A program made the translations under genes and the position numbers. A stretch of 64,000 nt of DNA from Salvator merianae (Eukaryota; Chordata; Lepidosauria; Squamata; Teiidae), in assembly GCA_003586115.2 (NCBI GenBank), contig QVOM02000029.1, forward strand, positions 29,501,429 through 29,565,428, written 5' to 3'. The notes beneath the pieces were generated by a model. That model was not told the origin of the DNA and ran no database searches. It worked only from the letters and a program-made list of their open reading frames with translations. Positions 14,301 to 25,882 of this stretch are shown here, piece after piece (the first letter of the stretch is position 1; each line of letters begins with the position of its first letter).

Positions 14301-17300
14301 GCTATATTTCATGGCTGTAACAACTCTGAAAATATGTACAGTATATAAAATGATATCCGTAAGAAGCTGCTTTCCGCCTGAGGTCCAGCAAGGTGGACCT
14401 CTTTAAATTCCATTTAATGTACATTAAGATTTGAATATCAAGGAAGCCTAAATAGCCTGTGGGTAGAAAAAGCATTCTGAGTTCCATACACTGTAGCATA
14501 TTTGGTATATTATATGCATTATGCTATAAATGATTTGTTCATATTATCTTCATTACTTTTCCCCAAAACATCAGTATATCGTTCCATTCATATGCACAAT
14601 TTATTTTACTTGTAGATATTTAAGATAAAACTTATCCAATAAACAAACTGTTGGTATTGGAAGTTCCTAAACCCTGAAACTACTGTCTGTTGGTTTATTC
14701 AGCCTTAATGTTAACATCACCAGACTATCAGCCTTGAGCTATCTGTGCTGCTAAAAGGGAGAAGGGGGTGAGCGACATCACTTTTCCAAAAAGAAAAACT
14801 GATAGGATTATTTTCATGATAAATTAATTTTGCCATGTAATTGCAATTATGACTTCTAATTAATGAATGGTTTCAGCTTTACTAACTAGGTCAGCATTTT
14901 TCTTTATATTATATATCGGTCTTTAGATAAGTGATATGATATAACTAGGCTCTAGAGAAATAATAACACAGTCTTTCTAAAGTAATAGGTCTATGAAAGG
15001 ACTATGGCATATTTTGTCAAGAAGTTCTTTATTATGCTTTCTGAGTTAGAAGCAGAGCACACATTAATCTTGCAAATCTCCAGATGAAAATTAACTACAC
15101 AGACACTCTCTTCTTCAGATATTTTTAAAGAAAATATTTATATTTCGACCTACATATAATTATTCTAAAACACAGGCAAGTACAACTGGACCACAATTGT
15201 CAGCAAATACCTAGAACCACCTTATTGAATATGCCTGATATGGTCATTTAGTGTGCTGTAAGACAGATTATTGACTTTACCAACTATCATCACACATCAC
15301 CTGTTCTGAAAGTAGGACTATGGCCATGGACAGACTCCATCCTCAAAAAAGGTAGTCTTTCTCAAAGAAAACTGGAACCCCCAGGCTGTAAAAAAGGCAT
15401 TTAGAGTGTAGATATTACAATGGGAGTGTTACATAAAATATCCCCGGCATTTGTCCCTTATTAGGACATCCAAACATATGGCAAAAAATCTAGGGTTTGC
15501 CAATAAAATGTAGAAGCTGAAGCTGAGAGCACATGCCATTAGTTATAATGGGAGTTTATTGAAACTGTCAGATTGATGAACACAAGCACACAAAGTTGCT
15601 TCCAGTGCTGCAATATACATGCCAAAGTTTTAGGTATCTATACACCATCTTCTGACATTTTCACAAGCAGGAGAGCTAGGTTACTTAACAGAGGAGCATT
15701 CAGTAGCCCCCACATTAAGAGATGTAGCACATAACGCAGTCCTGTTTATTGGCCTGTCCCTTGAATATAAGTTATGTGTTGTTTGGAGCCATGAGAACAT
15801 AAAAATTGCAACTGTAATTGTTGTCCTGAAAATATTGACAAATATCTTGTTTTAATCACTTCTTTTTGAAAGGCAGAGAGAACAGATTCTAACATTGCTG
15901 CAGGAAATCTTGCTGGTTTGCTTTTTTTAATGTTGAAAAACAGAGGACATATGATTGAAATCAGAGGAAACACTACAAAATTGTAAAAAAAAAATGGCTT
16001 GATTCTCCTAGTTCATTATTTGTTTGCGTTCACTTGTTGGACTGCAGTTTTTCCCTGAAATGATTCCATGTTGGACATACTCATTCAGTGTATTAACACA
16101 CCCGTCCTTCAACAGTTCAAGAAAAATTGTTGCTATGCAGGAATAATCTTGGCAGAATTAATGAGAAAAACACAACAAAGAACAAAATGGTTGTGGACCA
16201 ATTACATGCCCCTTTTGATTCTCAACCCATCTGCTTCCAGAAGCTGACATTGTTTCGTAGTCCTATGCAATTACCAGAGTATGTGATTGCCTTTATGACC
16301 AAAATACAGTGGAGACAGCTGAAAAGTGCAAAGCTTCCTGCCAGATTCTGCGGGTCCCTTGGTGCATGAAACTACAAGAAACAGTGTATTGTAATGCAGA
16401 TGTCTGTTGATTCCTAATAGAATTTCAAACTCTTTAAGTCCTTCACACTAACAGCCTAGAGAAAGTTGAACTTCTAAATGTCTTCACTATATTATGTACC
16501 ATGACCAAAAAAATGGGCTTTTTTTCTGATGACAGCTTGTCCCTTCACCCTTATGTATATAAGCCCAGTAGATAACAGATTTGAACCCAATAATTTGCAC
16601 AGATAATTTTGAGCTGGGAACAGTGTGTGCTCATTCTGTTCATCCTAACATATAGTAATCCATTCTCAGATATATCCTGTTTTTTATTTTAACAATATAG
16701 GTTCTACGTCTGACTTTATAAATCTTTATAGATGAAAAAAAACCCAGATCAAACAATCCTGAATTCTGCCAACAGTAACTCTAGAAGCTTTTAGCAGAGG
16801 TGAACCTAAACAACATAAGGGTATACAGCTCCAAATATTTGGTTGCCTCCATAATCTATTGTTTCAGAAGTCCAAAGTCACATTATTTCTGGCGGCATCC
16901 ACATTGCATCCCTTTGAGGCATCTTCCAGAGTGACAACTCTGGAAGATGGCTCAGAAGAGGAAGCATGGCAGACACACAGTAGTCACTTGCCACATCTGC
17001 CATTTTGAGGGGGAATGTAGCTGTGGTGAGATACTTTCCAGGCAGCTGTGTTGTTTTGCGGCCACTCAGTCCTGTGGCAGACCAAAAACTGCCAACTATC
17101 AACAATAAGGCATGCCTCCTCCCCATAAGGGGAGGGCAAATTTACCTGCCCCAATCCAATCTCAAAGTGGCTTTTCCCACCTTACAGGAAAGTGACTCCA
17201 AGCGCATTTGGACTGGACTGGAGGTTGCCTGTACACAGAGCTATGTGTTTGCCTTCACCTAATGCTTGCCAGTATATACCTTTGGTTCTTATGTGGAGCA

Positions 17301-17559
17301 ACCAAAGATTTGGAGCACTACTGACCTACAATAGACAAATTAAAAAGACAGCCTGAAAACAACATTACCAAACATGTGTCTCTTAATATTAGGAAAACTG
17401 TAAGAAATAAAATTGTTTATTCCACAATATGAATAGACATAGAACTGATTTCTTTAAAAAAATGTTTACATGACTCACTAATACCAGGTCTCCAATAAAG
17501 TTTGCTGTGCTAATAAGTTGGTTCTGCTACTATTTAAGGATGTTTAGAAAATGAGGCTC
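11351..17559. other. intron, repeat-poor stretch
   Basis: About 6 kb with no recognised transposon ends. It contains a 12-base G run at about 13911-13922 and the AT-rich block at 14760-14900 listed separately. A palindromic motif (TCTTCCAGAGTGACAACTCTGGAAGA) lies near 16921, in a block (16.88-17.26 kb) that could be an unrecognised short element. Confidence 0.5.
14760..14900. promoter_or_regulatory. candidate conserved non-coding element, homeodomain-type motifs
   Basis: Inside repeat-free DNA, this block has several TAAT cores and short palindromes: CATGATAAATTAATTTTG, CATGTAATTGCAATTATG and CTAATTAATGAATGG, with one GATA core (CTGATAGG) on its left. Such motif density is typical of deeply conserved developmental enhancers, but AT richness also produces it by chance. 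Inference only. Confidence 0.3.
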
Positions 17560-17562
17560 TAA

Positions 17563-18028
17563 GGGCCTTTCTGCTCTTCTCATTCCATGATCCAGCCCAG
17601 TGGGACTGGCAGCAAGGTCCACTGGACAAGGTTATGGCAAGATGTGGTATGGAACAGCACCAGCTGCACAACAGTGCTGATCCAGACTAGCCCCCACACC
17701 AACCCCAAAGATCACACAAACTTTGGGGTTTGTTTCAGAAGACTGCAAAGGGTTGGGAACAAAGGTTCTTAGCCTCGGAGCCCTCAGGGAACTCATTTCG
17801 GTCATGTACTTTTGTGCTCCACCAAAATGGGTCCCCTGGTAGTCCAGTGAATGGCGGCATGCCTTCTGTACACCTGCATGTTCCAGACCAGTCGGAGCTG
17901 GTACACCAGTAGTCCTCGATGTCAAAGACTACCAGTAATCCAGGTTAAAGGTCCCCTGATCTGGACTATGGAAGGGACGTTTCTGGTAAGCTTCCTAGTC
18001 TAGTATACCAGCCAGTACAGAATTGCCC
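17563..18028. mobile_element. PIF/Harbinger-like element, about 466 bp
   Basis: It starts GGGCCTTTCTGCTCTTC after TAA. The right end near 18028 (AGTACAGAATTGCCC) is the complement of a diverged start. The flanks do not match, so the right border is approximate. The inner sequence has the family's typical ACTGGACTATG, ATACCAGCCAGTAC and AGCCTCGGAGCCCTC phrases. Confidence 0.6.
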
Positions 18029-18084
18029 TTGGAGTATGGCAAATTGCATGTTCACGTCCAGTTCACAGAATTCTATTTCACCAC

Positions 18085-18172
18085 TGTGAGATCAGGATGC
18101 AACACTAGATGGGCCTCTGATCCAACCCAACAGTGCATTTTTTATGTTTCTATGTTCTTTTGAAAATGAGAT
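18085..18172 (+). mobile_element. CR1-like LINE 3' tail
   Basis: Sense orientation of the tail seen antisense elsewhere: ACTAGATGGGCCTCTGATCC, then CAACAGTGCATTTTTTATGT and TTCTATGTTCTTTTG. Confidence 0.55.
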
Positions 18173-18499
18173 CACAATTCTATATATACTGTCTACATAG
18201 AACTAACACCCAGTAAGTTCAATGTGACTTACTCCTCTGTATGTCTGTACAAAGCTACAAGCTGAGATGAATTTCTGTAACAGCTGGTTTACAAAAATCT
18301 GTTCCTCAGATGGAAAATGTTTTTTTGAGTTTGTAATTCATGAAACACATTCCATTAGTGGAAAGCTTTAGACAAAATATTTTATTCGATATGAATTAAA
18401 AATGAAGAAAGGGTTCATTTTGTAAGAGAACCAGTGCTGTAGCCACGCTGAATTTCTGATGAATAGATAACCTGTGAGGAAAGGAATCTTCTAAACTTA

Positions 18500-18656
18500 G
18501 TGAGACCCTGCACTTGTCAGTATACCAGATCAGCAAGCATACTGGGAGCCTCCTTTCCATAACCTGGCAGGGCCTCCCTTAGACTGCACCAGCATGCAGA
18601 AGAGAGGCCTCTAGTATACTTGCTGGTCCAGTACACCAACCAGTGTGGAATCACCC
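18500..18656. mobile_element. PIF/Harbinger-like MITE, 157 bp
   Basis: TTA flanks both sides (18497-18499 and 18657-18659). The ends are diverged: GTGAGACCCTGCACTTG on the left, CAGTGTGGAATCACCC on the right. The inner halves pair (AGTATACCAGATCAGCAAG against CTTGCTGGTCCAGTACACC). Confidence 0.65.
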
Positions 18657-18959
18657 TTAAACCACTTACCAAAAATCTGCCTCCACTTTCATTAAACTCT
18701 GGAAGGAAATGTTACCCTGTTTACTACCTATCAGTCCTTGAGATACTTCCTACTTAAACGATGGAAGCTGGAATTGCATGTTTACAATTCAGTGAACTTC
18801 AATTCACTCTTTTGGTTTATCCTACAACAGGGGAGCCTTTCTTCTTTTAATCCAACATCCACTTCACTATATAAGATGCATTGTTGCATAAAGGGCTCTG
18901 AAGCCTGTTGTAATTTTGGCAGACTGTTATAATTTTTCTGTGAACACCCCCCCCACTCA

Positions 18960-18962
<3 letters not shown>

Positions 18963-19014
<52 letters not shown>

Positions 19015-19025
19015 ACACACACACA
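18963..19025. repeat. (TC)n-(CA)n microsatellite
   Basis: About 50 bp of TC dinucleotides pass into CACACA. An open frame of Arg-Glu repeats on the minus strand is only a translation of this array. Confidence 0.97.
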
Positions 19026-21205
19026 TCAACACTCAGCCTCATTTTCATATGGATACAAAGCATCGGGATAAAATGATGGTTCATTATAGTGGTACAGAGC
19101 TCTTATCTTCATCCAGCAAGAGTCATTTCCTTCCCAAGATTGAAATGCAAATGTGAAAATTAATGATAACTGCATTATCTGATAGCTGAGATAATACCGA
19201 TTCACCGTCAGACTAACACTCAGTCGTTCTATGATTTCCTTCGCTTCTTCACAATATTCTTCTTACTGTCAGGCTATATCTATGGTTAACTATGTTCCAT
19301 GGATTTTTGTTAATTTACATCAAATAGCATTTTCCAAGATCCCGTATCTACCACATTTCCCCAATCAAAAAGGAAACAAAATCAGGCTGTAATCTTCAAG
19401 TCCTTCTCAGCCCCGGTTTTATAAAATAGGGATCTTGCATTTTCAGTGCCTGCTTCTTAACCAGACATTTTCAATGTATTCCAAACATTCTGCCCGTTCT
19501 ATGTCTTAACTTATTTAAAAAGTAATTTATAAAGGGCTGGGAAGCTATTACATAAAGCCATTAAAACAAGTGTTGCAAATTCTCTCTAAAATCGTATATA
19601 CAGCACACAAGAGATTATTTTTGAACACAAGCTACTGAAATGGTATACTTCAGCATCCATGCATCACATGTTGCACCTCAAAGCAAAATAGTAATATGAA
19701 GGAATATTTTGCCTATTTCTTCACCAAGCCACACATCTTATTTTTTGTTTAAAGGTGCCTACAAGAAAATCCTACTTCAGCAAAGTAGCATCAGTCTTTA
19801 ATTAAAGCATGGAGATTACAGCATGATTTATGTTCCAGAACAGGTGGGAATGTGCAGAATATTCTTTAGAATTTGGGTAATACTTTGGGCACAGACTCTT
19901 TTCTATGTCAGCACTCTGTAAAATAATAATGGTGATGATGATTTTAATAATTCACATGAAGTTTCCAAGCTTGCCAGTCAACCACCAGTTTAGAAGTGGT
20001 CCTCAACATTGACCATTTTCAGTCCAAAGGTTAACCAGATCAAGCAGAAATCACCTCTGGTAATTTGCCTCCTTCCTTGCTGTCATTCTACATGGTAGTG
20101 GAGGAGGCAACTGAGAGCACAATCCACTCTCAAGAGTCATTTCTCACACCCTGTACATAGGATACCTCTAAGGACAGATTTTGCATCTTAGGAGAAGGCT
20201 GCAAGACCAACATGACCAGGCAAAGTTTGCCTGCCAGGCCCCAAGGACATTCAAAAAGCATCCATATTCCTACATGTGGATGCAGCCTTAATCAAATCAA
20301 GCTGCTTTAAATGAATTTTTTCTCTTCACTAGACATGTAACACTTGATTAAAAGCTTTGTCTGAGATTGGCAGTAGACAAAACCACATCAGAGCATCATA
20401 TGGAGTTGTCTAGGATTTATCTAGCCTCAAAAAAGGAGCAGGTAGTCACTGAAAAGGCTGATCCTGTTACTATATTCAGAAAAGAAAGGAAATCAAATGT
20501 TTAATTTCGCTCTAGTATCTTTACATTTCTAGAACTAATTCTATACCATTAATCAACAAAGATTCCTGAGAATTTATAAGGAATATAGCCACTCTGCTCT
20601 GATGCATCCAGCTTCAAGAGCTACATACATAACAAGGCATCCCTATGAGGCAGGAACATCCTGTTCCAACCTTGATCAGATATATATGAATTAGGCCTCA
20701 AACATTTGTGGGAGGGTCTTGTTCGATATAGGCCTACAGGGCTGTTCAGATCAGGAAGGGGGAGGCCCTGTGAATGATGCAGTCATCTACTTAAGTTTGA
20801 GGAGTTTAATTTTCAGCACCTGGCTAAGATGTTCACCCAGGGCTTTGGTCATTAAGTAGCCTCTTCACTTTTGTTTTTCCATTTCATGCTATCTGGTTTA
20901 TGACATTGTTTTCTCAGTTTAATGTTTTTATTATCTTAATGTTTTAGCATTTTAATATTTTAAATAACCAAATTACTGTTTTAAATTGTAAGACTTTCAG
21001 TTGTTTTAAATCTATTATTTGTTACAGATTCTGGATTCCTTAGACAGAAAGCACACTAGAAATCCAATAAGTAAACATAAAACAGAAATGCTCCTAGGGT
21101 AGCTGAACAAGTCCTGAGCAGTGATTTGCCATTTACCTTTGATGTTCATAATGTAGAAAATCAAACAGAGATTTGCTACATGTTGCAAACTTCAAAGGGC
21201 TAGTA
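19026..21205. other. repeat-poor intron around the GATA-site cluster
   Basis: No transposon ends or exons were seen. The 3' end (about 20.88-21.02 kb) is rich in TTTTAAT/TTTAAAT words like a LINE 3' untranslated tail. Confidence 0.5.
19145..19194. promoter_or_regulatory. candidate enhancer core: four WGATAR sites next to an octamer
   Basis: Seen: ATGCAAAT (octamer) at 19145-19152, then TGATAA at 19164-19169, TTATCT (AGATAA on the other strand) at 19175-19180, TGATAG at 19180-19185 and AGATAA at 19189-19194. That is four WGATAR sites in 31 bp, in repeat-free sequence between a microsatellite and ordinary intron. Known: WGATAR binds GATA factors, and FOG2 is a GATA4/6 cofactor. Inferred: this could be a GATA-responsive intronic element of ZFPM2 or a neighbour. 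Conservation was not tested. Confidence 0.45.
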
Positions 21206-21229
21206 TTAGGGTTAGAGTTAGGATTAGGA
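21206..21229. repeat. short telomere-like repeat, four units
   Basis: TTAGGG is followed by three one-base variants (TTAGAG, TTAGGA, TTAGGA) in 24 bp. It is directly upstream of a SINE, and too short and degenerate to be a true interstitial telomere. Confidence 0.5.
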
Positions 21230-21242
21230 ACACTTTGTTCAG

Positions 21243-21401
21243 AGAGGGGGCCATGACCGTCATCATTCAGTAGTAAAGAATCTGCTTCAAATTCGAGAAA
21301 TGTCAGGTTCAATACTTGGACTATTTAAAACAGAATGGCTAAAAAGATCTCTGCCTAATACCATAGAAAGCTGCTTCCAGCCAGATTACAGCAGGCAATA
21401 T
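21243..21401 (+). mobile_element. tRNA-derived SINE, decayed, 3' end cut by a MITE
   Basis: The layout matches a tRNA-head SINE known from reptiles: a box A-like ATCATTCAGTAGTAAAGAA, TCTGCTTCAAA, a box B-like AGGTTCAATACTTGG, then AGATCTCTGCCTAATACC and a body ending GCTGCTTCCAGCC near GGCAATATTAA. The next element starts at 21405, so the SINE tail is missing or displaced. Confidence 0.6.
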
Positions 21402-21404
21402 TAA

Positions 21405-21867
21405 GGCTCTTTCTGCACTTACTTTTAGTCAGAAACCAGGTCCCACATTATAAACTTCTGGGTCTCATAGACCCACACATTAATACAGATCTGTGAGGCC
21501 ACATCCCTACAGGAATGCTCCATCTGCATTAGACACAGCACAATCCAGATTAGGGAGATCCTATTCGGTATCACCTGCAGACATGATTAAATGTGACTAC
21601 CAGTGTAGCAGAGGGCCTGATCCAGAACATGAGAGGTGTGTGTAAAAGGCACACCTCCCGTGTTCTGGACTACTGAGGGATGCATTTCAGTGCTGCACCA
21701 TAGCACAGTGCTGAAATGCATCCCCCAGAAGTTCTGAGACAAGGAACCTTTGTTCCTAGTCCTCGGAGGCATCACAGCATGCAAGCCTGTGTATATTGCA
21801 AGGTCACAGCACGGGCTGGGCTGGTTCCACTGATTCTGATCATGGGACATTCAGTGCAGAAGGGCCC
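21405..21867. mobile_element. PIF/Harbinger-like element, 463 bp
   Basis: The left end GGCTCTTTCTGCACTTAC and right end AGTGCAGAAGGGCCC are flanked by TAA on both sides (21402-21404, 21868-21870). Inside are GCACACCTCCCGTGTTCTGG and CAAGGAACCTTTGTTCC, shared with the copy at 62.74 kb. It was inserted into or beside a SINE. Confidence 0.82.
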
Positions 21868-21870
21868 TAA

Positions 21871-22627
21871 ATTTTAAAATAACTCAGTGTATGTCACATT
21901 TTTATATTCAAATAGAGACAACAAGTTTAGCCAATGATTGGTTCCATGGGTATAATTCTTCCAAAATACCATCAGAAATTCATCTCCATGTGCTATATAG
22001 GGACCAACGCTCATATATTCCTATTCATAGATTACATACTTTGCTTACTGGTCCTTAAAAGATTGAAAAAGGTCTACAAATTCCAAGACCACTTCATCTT
22101 AAAATGGCAAAAGCGAAAACAAACAAACCATGCATTCAAATTTGTCCACCATTAACTCAAAAAGGAATGAGGAGAAAATGGAATTTGTGAAGTGTATTTT
22201 TATTTCTAGAAGACAAAAAGGGGCACCTAAACACTGCCTTATGCTAAGGAAATCATTCAAGTTTTAAACATTTTCCATGCTATTTCAACAGCACTGCAAT
22301 ATAATTTAGTGTCAAATCTTGCTTTTATATAATACTGCAGTGCTTCATGCAGAATATAGACACATTTTGTATATCATTAACGACATTATAAATAACATCA
22401 TCATAATCAGATATGCTGTATCTTCATTTTTGTTTGTGCTATATTTTCCACCTGCTGGTTTCAGAAAATTACTGTTGGAGTTCTTCCCCTCTTTATACAC
22501 AGAATACAGTAATTTGCAAAGTCAAGCAAGGATGAAAATGTGATTGAAATATAAGAGGAGTTTTTAATGGAAATGTTGTTGTTGCATTATAAGCTATTTA
22601 TTGAAAAAGTTGTGGCTGTCTTCACTC
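21871..22627. other. intron, AT-rich, nothing recognised
   Basis: Plain intron sequence between two transposons. There are short open frames, none with a domain. Confidence 0.5.
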
Positions 22628-22635
22628 CTTGAAAA

Positions 22636-23717
22636 TAGGGATGTGCACGAAATGAATTTTCTCTGTTCGTTTCGCAATGCATCGAAGCTTCGTTGCTTCG
22701 TTTTCGCACGAAAACGGAAGTCGCGAAAATGGCGATTTTCGTTTTCGCAGCAAAAATTTTCGAAAATTTTCAAAAACCGGAAGTGCAAAATCAATGAAAT
22801 AAGTAGCGAAAAACAAACGCCGCATATCCCCCTGCCCTCTCCCTTCTATATTGGACCGTCCACGTTGCTAATTTAAGGAGTTGCTTCGTTAAAAGTAAAA
22901 ATTGCACGGAGCTTACTTTTTACCGGCGGCCGGTTTGTAGCAGGATTCAAAGCAACGAAGGCACGTTTGGGGTTCCTCACTGCAGATCAAAAGCAAGCGA
23001 AAGCAAGCGAAGGAATTTTTTCGCTTTGATTTTTCGTCATTTTCGATGCCTTTTCACCGCTCATGTCTGTGCGTGCACGCACGCTAACTTCTTTCCCTTT
23101 AACTTATCGGCGCGACTCATCGCTGTCTGCCGTCCGTGCCGATCGTTTGGGGCACAGAAATTATTACCTCGCCTACGAGGCGGGCAGGCTTAGTCAGCGA
23201 CGCGCGAAGCAATTGCCTTCAGCTCAGCGCGTAATTTAGAAGACTGGCGGCAGCCGCAGGATGAAATAAGTCCCTACTTCCGAGCAGCAGCGAAATGACG
23301 CCTCGTCTTGCCCTCCGTTTCAAAAAGCAGAACTATATACCACCATCAAAGACGTTTTATTAACTCCTAGCCATCTGAGTTTCTCATCCTCATGCGGTGC
23401 GATCGCTGCGAGGCAGGCGAAGAGTTAAAAAAATACCGTCTTTCCTAATGTGATGCATTACAATTTCCACCTCTAGAGGCAGAGACTTGAGGCTACGAAG
23501 CTACCAAGCTTCGTTGCATCGCAGTTTTCGCAGCGAAAAAAGACGAAAAATAGCCATTCGCGGTGAGTAGCGAAGGTCACGAAAATTGACGAAAATCGCC
23601 GTGACTTTCGCTATTCGCTTTCGCGATAGAGAGGGCACTTCGCATTCGATGCGAATGCTGCGAAGCAACGAAATTCGTACGAAATTTCGTTGCTTCGAAA
23701 TTTCGTGCACATCCCTA
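22636..23717. mobile_element. non-autonomous hAT element, 1,082 bp, CpG-rich
   Basis: It starts TAGGGATGTGCACGAAAT and ends ATTTCGTGCACATCCCTA. An exact 8-bp target duplication CTTGAAAA is present at 22628-22635 and 23718-23725, the hAT signature. Subterminal regions repeat CGAAGCTTCGTTGC and TTTTCGCACGAAAA words in both directions. The middle (22.85-23.45 kb) is much richer in G+C and CpG than the surrounding intron (GGCGCGACTC, ACGCGCGAAGC). The short frames on both strands come from the end repeats; no transposase is encoded. Confidence 0.93.
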
Positions 23718-23939
23718 CTTGAAAAGAGTATCATCCATTTTTACAAATAGCAATTGTGAGGAGATCATTATTTTTAAGGTTAGTACCATATACACCTCTA
23801 TATTGTGCTAAAAATTCTTAGAACAAATTTTAACCTCTTTATATAAGACAAAAATAAACTTTAAAAAAGACATTATTTAGTAACTACCTGAAAATTAGGG
23901 TCATAGAACAAAGAAGGTAGACAGTGATAGCATTGCTTG

Positions 23940-24038
23940 ATCCTTTCTGCACTGGGACTGCTAGAGTCTGCATCAGCATGTGGATGGCAGGTCCTATTCC
24001 AGGACAAAATCAAGAATAAGGCCCAGTGCAGAAAGGGT
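23940..24038. mobile_element. PIF/Harbinger-like MITE, 99 bp
   Basis: The ends ATCCTTTCTGCACTGGG and CCCAGTGCAGAAAGGGT pair, and TTG flanks both sides (23937-23939, 24039-24041). Its interior (CTGCATCAGCATG, ATTCCAGGACAAAATC) is like a shortened version of the 177-bp copy at 6831. Confidence 0.75.
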
Positions 24039-24041
24039 TTG

Positions 24042-25882
24042 AAAACTTCATGTCTATTACTTGAATCAAGCTGCACCCTTGACTTTGACTGTCACTGCCA
24101 GTCAAAGGAAAGTTGCACCACTAAATCTGCCTCCCCTCTCTGTGATCTAGATCTATTGGCCACTAATGGTCACAGTCTGATTTGAAAAACAATGCTAATC
24201 CTTTTAACCCCTCATTCCACAAACTAGGTTTTGTATTGCTTATAGCTAATGGCTCTCTAAGTCATTCTTATTTATACCAAGGAACTGTCACTTTCTCAAG
24301 CTTTGTGCTATTTACAGCCTTTGTAAGCAAGAAATATTAACTCACATTTCCTGCCTAAACATGAAGCTCTTACTCTTTACTGATTGCAGTTCAGAGGTTC
24401 TTCTCTTAACTCTCAAGTCAATGACCAGGGTGTGTAAAATGATTTATATCAATGAAAACTGATAAGAAAAGTCCTTGAAAACATAATTGGCAGCCATATC
24501 TATTTGTTAGACTGAATGTGCTACTAAAAGTAAGTTCAGAATTTCAAATAAGGGAATACATATTTTGTTTTTGGCCCAATAAGACCAAAAAGTAAAAACA
24601 GAAGAAAGTAATATTTATTTTGCTAAAACAGTAATAAGTAATAGTTACAACTATGGGCTGCTTCTCATTTGTGCATATTACAGGTGCACCATTAAGCACG
24701 TTAAGTCAACAAAACTTAGTGTTAAGTTTGCTCAATGTTAACAGCAAGCAATAACACCTCTCTTTTTAAAAAAATAAGAATTCCCAAAGAGTAAGTCCAC
24801 GTCAAGACACAGCACAATTCTAATCAGTTTTTGAAAAAGGGGTAAAGGCAGCATGTTTAAAGACCATAGGTGCTCTTCAAAGCGCACAACCAAATTTGGA
24901 CAACCCACTGTGGCCCTGTCCAGCCGCTGGCTTCAAAGCACCTGGAACATGGTGCCACTATCAGTGGTGCTCCCTGGAAACAGGTCCCCTGTAGTATTCC
25001 AGCCTAGCGGAGTGTGTCGTCTACACACCTTTCATAATCCAGAACATGGATTATGATCCACTTGTGGAACTTCTGAAGAGGTCCAGCATTTCGTCCAGTG
25101 CAGAAGAGGGCTAAGGGAGGGTAGGACTTACTGTTTTCCACAACAGGTGCAGAATGGTAGGTCTTGGATTGGAGTACATTCTGACCCAAGGCCCAATGCA
25201 GAAAAGATCAAATGTAGGATCCACATGGGAAAAATAAGGCATCCAGCAGGAGCCCAAGGAGCACAGCATCTTGGAGGCAGGACATGCAAGCAGTGATTCT
25301 CTCGCCACTGATAAAAGACCCCATGTTCCTGCCTCAGAAGCATTCATGCAACTTTTTCCATGTATTTTGCCCTGATATACTTGTATCTCTTTCCCTACGA
25401 AGTCAAATCATACCTTTTTAGAGGGAATCTGACACAAAAAATGGCTGTAGGGAAGAAAGTTAAGCAGTCTTTCTCCTATCTACCACTTGTAATGGTATAA
25501 CACCGGGAACATCCATTTACATGTATGGTAGAACACACATACCATTTCAAATTACCTCTCCAACACATCTGGAAGCACCTTCATATATGAGTTACAGATA
25601 TTTTTGAAGGAAGAAGAGGAGGAGGAAGAAGAAACACATAGAGCTTTGTTTTTCAATTTTTGTTTCTTCCAGTTTCCACTTTCTGCTTAGGAAATGCAAA
25701 GGAATAGCAAGCTTTTTTATATAGCACCCATTAGCAATATCATGATAACTTTGTTTTGCATATTACACAGATGTTCAACTTAAAAATCCCAATAAACAGT
25801 TTCATCCATTATGTTGTGGAATTACTATAAATGTTTCCTTTAAAAAAGGGGGGGGGGGGAAGGAATCTAAACAGCCTCCTAC
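24042..25882. other. intron with fragments of the short inverted-repeat family
   Basis: At 24.84-25.21 kb there are inner phrases of the PIF/Harbinger-like family (CAGGTCCCCTG, ATCCAGAACATGG) and two apparent right ends (CCAGTGCAGAAGAGGGCTAA near 25111, CCCAATGCAGAAAAG near 25190-25206), but no matching left end. The rest is unique. A G run lies at 25850-25859. Confidence 0.45.

Larger units (their letters stand above)
1..25882 (-). other. ZFPM2: ZFPM2 intron 3, 5' part (continues out of the window)
   Basis: This is intron sequence downstream of exon 3. The donor GTAGGAGG is the complement of 25875-25882. No further ZFPM2 exon (the next should encode the start of the PR-like region) was seen down to position 1, so the intron is at least 25.9 kb. 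Long introns 5' of the zinc-finger exon are usual for this gene in vertebrates. The stretch is less repeat-dense than intron 2, especially at 11.35-17.5 kb and 19.0-21.2 kb. Confidence 0.85.

Noticed and set aside
18847..19032. Arg-Glu repeat protein
   Set aside because: Only a translation of the (TC)n microsatellite.
21243..21320. tRNA gene
   Set aside because: Box A and B-like motifs belong to a decayed SINE head. The cloverleaf is not intact.
22601..22876. Overlapping 91- and 67-codon frames on both strands as a small gene
   Set aside because: They lie in the inverted, repetitive left end of a hAT element.
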